This document shows positions 1-4,042 of a stretch of DNA of 9,570 nucleotides, in pieces. The stretch covers positions 1-9,570 of the forward strand of contig CAMGRE010000094.1 of the NCBI GenBank assembly GCA_946061355.1, read 5' to 3'. Below the pieces are notes generated by a model. It had not been told where the DNA came from, did no database searches, and saw nothing but the letters and a program-made list of their open reading frames with translations. Position 1 is the stretch's first letter. Every line of letters starts with the position of its first letter. The DNA is from an uncultured bacterium. Its GTDB lineage: Bacteria; Bacillota; Clostridia; Lachnospirales; Lachnospiraceae. A program made the position numbers and the translations under genes.

Positions 1-15
1 CAGAAATAAAAGTGC

Positions 16-44
16 TTGACACACAGGAAATTGCATGATACTAT
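16..44 (+). promoter_or_regulatory. Sigma-A type promoter of the rplJL leader
   Basis: A perfect -35 hexamer TTGACA (16-21) is followed after 17 bases by TACTAT (39-44). A TG dinucleotide at 36-37 makes it an extended -10. Transcription should start near 50-52, just ahead of the L10 leader structure. The start is inferred from spacing. No upstream gene is visible, so whether rplK-rplA transcripts also read in cannot be judged here. Confidence 0.8.
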
Positions 45-50
45 ATTTTC

Positions 51-185
51 GGTTCTAAAGGGAACCATGCCGAAGACAGTAGGTGCCGAAGCGCTTAGGC
101 GCGGAGGCGTAAGCGTAGCCGCCTACCGAGGAAAGAGTTTTCAAAATGATATTTTGAGCCTTCCTGTCTCGGGAAGGCTTTTTTT
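51..185 (+). promoter_or_regulatory. Ribosomal protein L10 mRNA leader (autoregulatory attenuator)
   Basis: This untranslated leader precedes rplJ and has the conserved L10-leader core: a CCGAAGACAGTAGG strand (70-83) facing CCTACCGAGG (122-131). GTAGG (79-83) pairs with CCTAC (122-126), and CC (70-71) can pair with GG (130-131) across a purine-rich internal loop, the likely kink-turn where L10 binds. Inside lies GCGC-TTAG-GCGC (91-102). A small 5' hairpin, GGTTC (51-55) with GAACC (62-66), opens the transcript. Downstream, AGGAA (129-133) can pair with TTCCT (161-165) around TCAAAAT/ATTTTGA (141-147/151-157), forming an antiterminator that excludes the terminator at 157-185. In Bacillus subtilis the L10-L12 complex represses rplJL by transcription attenuation. 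The same logic is inferred here: bound L10 would hold the 129-131 strand, block the antiterminator and favour termination. Confidence 0.85.
157..185 (+). terminator. Leader intrinsic terminator upstream of rplJ
   Basis: A perfect 8-bp stem, AGCCTTCC (157-164) with GGAAGGCT (172-179), runs into seven T (179-185). It lies about 80 bases before the rplJ start and inside the leader, so it is an attenuator rather than the end of an upstream gene. Its left arm overlaps the strand needed for the antiterminator at 129-165. Confidence 0.85.
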
Positions 186-187
186 GC

Positions 188-218
188 GCAGAGGCGGGCG
201 GCAAGAACTGCCTTCTGC
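188..218 (+). promoter_or_regulatory. Hairpin between leader terminator and rplJ
   Basis: GCAGA-GGC (188-195) pairs with GCC-T-TCTGC (210-218): eight pairs with one bulged T (213). It has no T tract, so it is not a terminator. It may stabilise the readthrough mRNA or be incidental. The GGCA/TGCC pair at 200-203/209-212 is a competing fold. Confidence 0.4.
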
Positions 219-228
219 ACGATTAAAA

Positions 229-256
229 CTCCTTTCGGCACAAAATCTATAAGGAG
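229..256 (+). promoter_or_regulatory. Possible anti-Shine-Dalgarno hairpin over the rplJ ribosome binding site
   Basis: CTCCTT (229-234) is an exact complement of AAGGAG (251-256), the core of the strong rplJ ribosome binding site AAGGAGGTAA (251-260). The loop is 16 bases. If it forms, it would reduce ribosome access to rplJ and so add a translational layer to the attenuator. The stem is only six pairs, so this is a prediction. Confidence 0.4.
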
Positions 257-264
257 GTAAAGAA

Positions 265-888
265 ATGGCTAAGGTCGAATTAAAACAACCGATCATCGAG
301 GAAATCTCTGCAACGATCAAAGACGCACAGTCTGTTGTCCTGGTTGATTACCGCGGACTTACCGTAGAACAGGACACACAGCTTCGTAAGCAGCTCCGTG
401 AGGCAGATGTTACTTACAAGGTTTACAAGAACACAATGATGAACTTTGCATTCAAGGGAACAGATTTTGAAGCACTCGCTCCTTATCTGGAAGGACCCAG
501 TGCAATGGCTGTCTCCACGACAGATGCAACAGCACCTGCAAGAATCCTTGCGAAGTTTGCTAAGACAGCAGACGCTCTGGAGATCAAGGGCGGTGTGGTA
601 GAAGGCATTGCTTATGATGCTAAGGGAATCGGCGCGATCGCTGCAATCCCGTCAAGAGAAGAACTGCTCTCCAAGTTGCTTGGAAGCATTCAGTCTCCTA
701 TTGCAAACTTTGCACGTGTTATGAATCAGCTTGCTGAAAAAGGCGGCGCAGGGGCAGTAGAGGCGGCTCCGGCAGAGGAGGCACCTGCAGCTGAGGAAGC
801 AGCTCCCGCAGAGGCACCTGCAGCTGAAGAGGCAGCTCCGGCTGAAGAAGCGGCTCCCGCTGAGGCAGAAGCACCTGCAGCAGAGTAA
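265..888 (+). CDS. rplJ: 50S ribosomal protein L10 (uL10) with extended Ala/Glu/Pro tail
   Basis: L10 is the base of the ribosomal stalk: its N-terminal domain binds 23S rRNA and its C-terminal helix carries the L12 dimers that recruit translation GTPases. The L10 signature VDYRGLT is at residues 27-33 and KVYKNTM at 52-58. The amphipathic L12-binding segment follows at about 130-158. The start is fixed by AAGGAGG seven bases upstream. The protein is 207 aa against roughly 165-175 in most bacteria. The excess is residues 160-207, almost entirely Ala, Glu and Pro, containing two identical 11-residue repeats (172-182 and 183-193). Such a tail is probably disordered and does not affect family assignment. 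The gene is first in its transcript, 83 bases ahead of rplL, and is controlled by the leader upstream. Confidence 0.97.
   Translation: MAKVELKQPIIEEISATIKDAQSVVLVDYRGLTVEQDTQLRKQLREADVTYKVYKNTMMNFAFKGTDFEALAPYLEGPSAMAVSTTDATAPARILAKFAKTADALEIKGGVVEGIAYDAKGIGAIAAIPSREELLSKLLGSIQSPIANFARVMNQLAEKGGAGAVEAAPAEEAPAAEEAAPAEAPAAEEAAPAEEAAPAEAEAPAAE
778..843 (+). repeat. Two tandem 33-bp repeats in the rplJ 3' end
   Basis: Units 778-810 and 811-843 lie head to tail and each encodes EAPAAEEAAPA. They differ at four positions, all third-codon bases that leave the protein unchanged. A degenerate partial copy follows to about 885. This looks like an in-frame duplication kept at the protein level; copy number could vary between strains. 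Confidence 0.8.
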
Positions 889-897
889 AAGGGAAAT

Positions 898-921
898 GAT
901 GTGCGGCTAAGACAGCACATC
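898..921 (+). promoter_or_regulatory. Intercistronic hairpin between rplJ and rplL
   Basis: GATGTGC (898-904) pairs perfectly with GCACATC (915-921) around a 10-base loop. It begins nine bases after the rplJ stop and ends 36 bases before the rplL ribosome binding site. No T tract follows, so it is not a terminator. A role in RNA processing or in raising L12 output relative to L10 is possible but is inference. Confidence 0.5.
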
Positions 922-971
922 CCAATTCAGAACAAATTTTAGAAAACATATTAAAATGGAGGTAAAACAAA

Positions 972-1349
972 ATGGCAAAATTATCAACCCAGGAACTGAT
1001 TGATGCAATCAAAGAGTTGACTGTATTAGAGTTAAATGATCTTGTAAAGGCTTGTGAGGAAGAGTTCGGCGTATCCGCAGCAGCAGGTGTTGTTGTTGCA
1101 GCAGCAGGCGCAGATGCAGGCGCAGCAGCTGAGGAGAAGACAGAGTTCGACGTAGAGCTGACAGAAGTAGGACCTAACAAGGTTAAGGTTATCAAGGTTG
1201 TTCGTGAGGCTACAGGCCTTGGTCTGAAGGAAGCTAAGGATCTTGTTGATTCCGCTCCTAAGACACTCAAAGAGGGCGCTTCCAAGGAAGAGGCTGATGA
1301 TATCAAGGCTAAACTCGAGGCAGAGGGCGCTAAGGTTACTCTGAAATAA
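972..1349 (+). CDS. rplL: 50S ribosomal protein L7/L12 (bL12)
   Basis: L12 forms dimers on L10 and contacts EF-Tu, EF-G and other translation GTPases. The 125-aa length is typical. Residues 1-34 are the helical dimerisation and L10-binding domain (TVLELNDLVKA at 17-27). Residues 35-55 are the flexible Ala/Gly hinge. Residues 56-125 are the globular factor-binding domain, with KVIKVVREATGLGLKEAKDLV at 72-92, very close to other Firmicutes and E. coli sequences. The start is set by GGAGG (958-962), nine bases before the ATG. It shares the leader promoter with rplJ, and an intrinsic terminator begins 18 bases after its stop. The single Cys28 in the N-terminal domain is a small difference from the Bacillus protein. 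Confidence 0.98.
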   Translation: MAKLSTQELIDAIKELTVLELNDLVKACEEEFGVSAAAGVVVAAAGADAGAAAEEKTEFDVELTEVGPNKVKVIKVVREATGLGLKEAKDLVDSAPKTLKEGASKEEADDIKAKLEAEGAKVTLK

Positions 1350-1367
1350 TTGTAGTGACTGTATCGG

Positions 1368-1400
1368 GAAGCTGTTGCATTTGCAGCAGCTTCTTTTTTT
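1368..1400 (+). terminator. Intrinsic terminator after rplL
   Basis: GAAGCTGTTGC (1368-1378) pairs with GCAGCAGCTTC (1383-1393) in an 11-bp stem containing one T-G wobble, with an ATTT loop. Seven T follow (1394-1400). It should end most rplJL transcripts. The next gene's ribosome binding site begins three bases later, so any expression of that gene from upstream must be by readthrough. E. coli also has a partial attenuator between rplL and rpoB. Confidence 0.9.
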
Positions 1401-1402
1401 CC

Positions 1403-1408
1403 GGGGAG
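1403..1408 (+). promoter_or_regulatory. Ribosome binding site deciding the acyltransferase start
   Basis: GGGGAG lies seven bases before ATG 1416. An in-frame TTG at 1410 is only one base away from it and is therefore unlikely to be the start. Confidence 0.7.
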
Positions 1409-1415
1409 ATTGTGT

Positions 1416-2807
1416 ATGCTTTTCAGTTCCATGATTTTTTTGTGGCTCTTTTTACCGGCCGTACTCATTATCAGCAGATTCCTGAAACTCAGGCAGCAGA
1501 ATGTTTTCTTGCTGCTTTCGAGTTTGCTTTTCTATGCATGGGGAGAACCACGGTATGTGCTGCTGATGCTCGTGTCGATCGTTCTCAACTGGGGAACCGG
1601 GGTATTGCTAGAGCGTTTTCCTGAACGGAAAAAGGCGGTTCTTTGGATCGGCGTTGTACTCAATCTGTCTTTGCTCGGTTATTTCAAATATCTGGGACTG
1701 CTTGTACGCACACTGAATCATCTGTTGCGCGGCAGGGAACTTGAGATTCCGCAGATCGCGTTGCCGATCGGTATTTCTTTCTTTACGTTTCAGGCGCTGT
1801 CCTATGTGATCGATGTGTACAGGGGAGAGTGCCGCGCACAGAAGAATGTTATGGATCTGGCGCTGTACATCTCCTTTTTCCCGCAGTTGATCGCGGGACC
1901 GATTGTCAAGTACCGGGATGTCAATGATCAGATCAGAAACAGGGTCATCACGCCGGAAAAGACAGCGCAGGGCATACGCCGCTTCATCTATGGACTGGCC
2001 AAGAAGGTGCTCATCTCAAATGTGCTGGCACAGAGTGCGGATCAGATCTACGCACTTGACATGCAGGAAATGACGGGCGCACTGGCGTGGATGGCGGCAA
2101 TTCTGTACACCTTCCAGATCTACTACGATTTCTCGGGGTATTCCGATATGGCGATCGGACTTGGGAAGATGTTTGGCTTTACATTCAACGAGAACTTTAA
2201 TTATCCTTATATGTCATTATCGATCCGGGAATTCTGGCGCAGATGGCACATTTCCCTCAGCACCTGGTTCCGGGAATACGTCTATATTCCGCTTGGCGGT
2301 AACCGCAGGAGAACAGCTAGAACTTATGTAAACCTCGGAATTGTGTTCCTGCTGACGGGAATCTGGCACGGCGCCAGTTACAATTTTATCTTTTGGGGAT
2401 TGTATCATGGGGCCTTTTCTATTCTGGAACGTCTCGGGTTTGGAAAATTTCTGGAGAAACACAAGGTGACATCGTTCCTGTATACTTTCCTTGTCGTGCA
2501 TTTCGGCTGGATCCTGTTCCGTATCGAAAGTATGCGGCAGATCTGGGAATTCGGGAAAAGGATCCTTCTGCCGTGGCGGTACACGGCTTCACACTTCTCT
2601 GTCTGGGAATTTGTGAACCTGCATACGATCTTTATTCTCGTGTGTGCTGTGCTTGGCATGGGCGCCTTGCAGAAGCTGACAGCGGAGAAACTTGAGAAAT
2701 GGAAGCTGTCGATACCGGAGCTTGTATATTGTGCCGCACTTTTGTTGCTGTGTATCTCGGCTCTGGCCGGCAATACCTATAATCCTTTTATCTATTTCAG
2801 ATTTTGA
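1416..2807 (+). CDS. AlgI/DltB-type membrane-bound O-acyltransferase (MBOAT)
   Basis: MBOAT proteins of this branch move acetyl groups across the cytoplasmic membrane for O-acylation of extracellular polymers. Known relatives act on alginate (AlgI), peptidoglycan (PatA) and teichoic acid (DltB, D-alanine). This 463-aa protein is mostly hydrophobic segments, starting at about residues 6-21, 29-42 and 48-65. Family hallmarks are FFPQLIAGPIV (154-164), YYDFSGYSDMAIG (236-248), FWRRWHISLSTWFREYVYIPLGG (273-295, His278) and GIWHGASYNFIFWGLYHG (315-332). His318 corresponds to the invariant catalytic histidine. The end NPFIYFRF is common in Firmicute members. The gene lies 15 bases after the rplL terminator with no visible promoter, and ends 12 bases before its partner gene. 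Arginine codons CGG and AGG are frequent, unlike the flanking genes. The polymer acted on is unknown; specificity cannot be read from sequence. Confidence 0.92.
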   Translation: MLFSSMIFLWLFLPAVLIISRFLKLRQQNVFLLLSSLLFYAWGEPRYVLLMLVSIVLNWGTGVLLERFPERKKAVLWIGVVLNLSLLGYFKYLGLLVRTLNHLLRGRELEIPQIALPIGISFFTFQALSYVIDVYRGECRAQKNVMDLALYISFFPQLIAGPIVKYRDVNDQIRNRVITPEKTAQGIRRFIYGLAKKVLISNVLAQSADQIYALDMQEMTGALAWMAAILYTFQIYYDFSGYSDMAIGLGKMFGFTFNENFNYPYMSLSIREFWRRWHISLSTWFREYVYIPLGGNRRRTARTYVNLGIVFLLTGIWHGASYNFIFWGLYHGAFSILERLGFGKFLEKHKVTSFLYTFLVVHFGWILFRIESMRQIWEFGKRILLPWRYTASHFSVWEFVNLHTIFILVCAVLGMGALQKLTAEKLEKWKLSIPELVYCAALLLLCISALAGNTYNPFIYFRF

Positions 2808-2819
2808 CGGAGGCTTGGA

Positions 2820-3917
2820 ATGAGAGCGGATTTGAGAAATAAAATATGGATCATTGCTTTTTTTCTGATGATCTGCGGAGTACAGCTGCTCTGGCCTCTG
2901 TTCAGAGAACATCTGGATCAGGAGAACTATGAGAACAGAGTGGCCGTGGAGCGGCCGAAGTTCTCACTTGACGTGATAGATGATTTTCCCTCGTCCTATG
3001 AGGCGTATTACAACGACCATCTTCCGTTCCGCAATCAGCTGATCAGGCTCGGCAGCGCGATAGAATACAATGCTTTCCGCAATTCTTCCAATCAGAATGT
3101 GGTCAGGGGCAAGGACGGGTGGCTGTTCTACAACAGTTCCCTGGATGACAATCCGATCAGGGCGTATAAGGGACTGGATCTCTTTACGCAGGAGGAGCTT
3201 GCACAGATCGCGGGGAATCTGACGGGAGTAAAGGAAACGCTGGAAGCGCAGGGGACAGAGTTCGTATTGTTTATCGCACCGAATAAGGAGCGCATTTACC
3301 CGGAGAAACTTCCGGATTATTACGGCAGCCCGGCGGAGGAGTACCGGACAAAGCAGTTGATCGATTATCTGAGGGAAGAGACGGACATCCGTGTGGTTTA
3401 TCCTTATGAAGAGTTGATGGCTGCAAAGGAGAGCAGTGCACGTCCGCTCTATTACCGGCTGGATACGCACTGGAACTATATCGGCGCGTATGTTGGGTGC
3501 ATGGCTCTGGCGGAGGAGCTCGGCGTCAATATGCCCGCACTGGAAGAACTGGAGGTTACGGAGACGGAGCCGACGATCTGTGATCTGGCGGATATGCTCA
3601 GTCTGCGGAGCAGTCTGAACACAGATCCCGATTATGAACTTGAGGGATACGATCTCCATCAGCTGATCACAGACCGCCATGAGCTGACGGGAGTCTATGC
3701 GTATCATTGTACGGATGCCGATCCCCGCAAGCTGTTTATGGTGCGGGATTCCTTCGCGGATGCCATGGATGATTTCCTTGCCTCACAGTTTGATGAGAGC
3801 GTGATGATCCATTACAGCACCTATGCGCATGAACAGGCGCTTACAGAGCAACCGGATATTTATGTATATGAAACAGTGGAGCGCCGCGTCGGTGAACTTT
3901 TGAATTTTAAGATGTGA
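2820..3917 (+). CDS. AlgX/AlgJ-like (DHHW-family) SGNH-hydrolase-fold envelope protein
   Basis: Proteins of this kind work outside the membrane with an MBOAT protein, taking the exported acetyl group and transferring it to a polysaccharide. The 365-aa product has one N-terminal membrane anchor (about 9-28), then YENR (37-40), FPSSYEAYYNDHLPFR (56-71), GKDGWLFY (97-104), FIAPNKERIYPEKLP (151-165), DTHWN (215-219) and VRDSF (308-312). Asp215, His217 and Ser311 match the expected Asp-x-His plus Ser catalytic set, so the enzyme looks intact. The start follows GGAGG (2809-2813) by six bases, and the gene is only 12 bases behind the MBOAT gene, so the two are almost certainly co-expressed. The stop is TGA, as in the MBOAT gene, while rplJ, rplL and rpoB use TAA. 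No terminator follows it before the rpoB promoter. The acceptor polymer is unknown, and the exact subfamily (AlgX versus DHHW) is uncertain. Confidence 0.87.
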   Translation: MRADLRNKIWIIAFFLMICGVQLLWPLFREHLDQENYENRVAVERPKFSLDVIDDFPSSYEAYYNDHLPFRNQLIRLGSAIEYNAFRNSSNQNVVRGKDGWLFYNSSLDDNPIRAYKGLDLFTQEELAQIAGNLTGVKETLEAQGTEFVLFIAPNKERIYPEKLPDYYGSPAEEYRTKQLIDYLREETDIRVVYPYEELMAAKESSARPLYYRLDTHWNYIGAYVGCMALAEELGVNMPALEELEVTETEPTICDLADMLSLRSSLNTDPDYELEGYDLHQLITDRHELTGVYAYHCTDADPRKLFMVRDSFADAMDDFLASQFDESVMIHYSTYAHEQALTEQPDIYVYETVERRVGELLNFKM

Positions 3918-3927
3918 AATATTTTCC

Positions 3928-3956
3928 TTGACTTGAAAAAAAGCTTGTTGTAGAAT
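3928..3956 (+). promoter_or_regulatory. Sigma-A type promoter P1 of rpoBC
   Basis: TTGACT (3928-3933) and TAGAAT (3951-3956), each five of six to consensus, are separated by an optimal 17 bases. Transcription should start near 3962-3965. This gives rpoBC an initiation site independent of rplJL, lying 11 bases after the stop of the preceding gene. Confidence 0.82.
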
Positions 3957-3958
3957 GG

Positions 3959-3970
3959 ATAGTGCACTAT
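3959..3970. repeat. 12-bp perfect palindrome at the rpoBC start site
   Basis: ATAGTGCACTAT reads the same on both strands and spans the predicted start point of promoter P1, three bases after its -10 box. The position suits an operator or a start-site element. No regulator can be named. Confidence 0.6.
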
Positions 3971-4001
3971 TGTGGTGTGGTGTGCTTATTTATGCTATAA
4001 A
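3971..4001 (+). promoter_or_regulatory. GT-rich pentamer repeat and possible second rpoBC promoter P2
   Basis: Three pentamers TGTGG-TGTGG-TGTGC run from 3971 to 3985. They are followed by TGCTATAAA (3993-4001), a good extended -10 (TG at 3993-3994, TATAAA at 3996-4001). There is no convincing -35 at normal spacing, so P2 is possible rather than established. A start near 4008 would give a leader of about 35 bases. Confidence 0.45.
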
Positions 4002-4034
4002 AATGAGTGAAATAGGCTAAGATCATAGAAGAAC

Positions 4035-4041
4035 GGGGTGA
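4035..4041 (+). promoter_or_regulatory. Ribosome binding site of rpoB, start ambiguous
   Basis: GGGGTGA (4035-4041) is complementary to the 16S rRNA end. Two in-frame ATGs follow, at 4043 and 4049. With the Shine-Dalgarno core at 4034-4038, spacing is about 4 bases to the first and 10 to the second; neither is ideal. The proteins differ by two residues. Confidence 0.6.
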
Positions 4042-4042
4042 A

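Noticed and set aside
16..252. Open frame of 78 codons over the rplJ leader, + strand
   Set aside because: It runs through the promoter, the L10 leader hairpins and the terminator, starts before the predicted transcription start and has no ribosome binding site.
719..1468. Minus-strand open frame of 249 codons opposite rplJ and rplL
   Set aside because: It is antisense to two certain ribosomal protein genes, and its low-complexity translation reflects the GC-rich Ala/Glu repeats of the other strand.
1355..1624. + strand open frame of 89 codons spanning the rplL terminator
   Set aside because: It crosses the terminator and then overlaps the acyltransferase gene in another frame, with no ribosome binding site.
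2964..3707. Minus-strand open frame of 247 codons opposite the AlgX/DHHW-like gene
   Set aside because: The sense-strand protein has clear family motifs throughout, while the antisense product resembles nothing I recognise.
1350..3960. Signs of a mobile element around the acetylation pair
   Set aside because: I looked for flanking direct or inverted repeats and transposase or integrase remnants and saw none, so there is no evidence for how the pair arrived.
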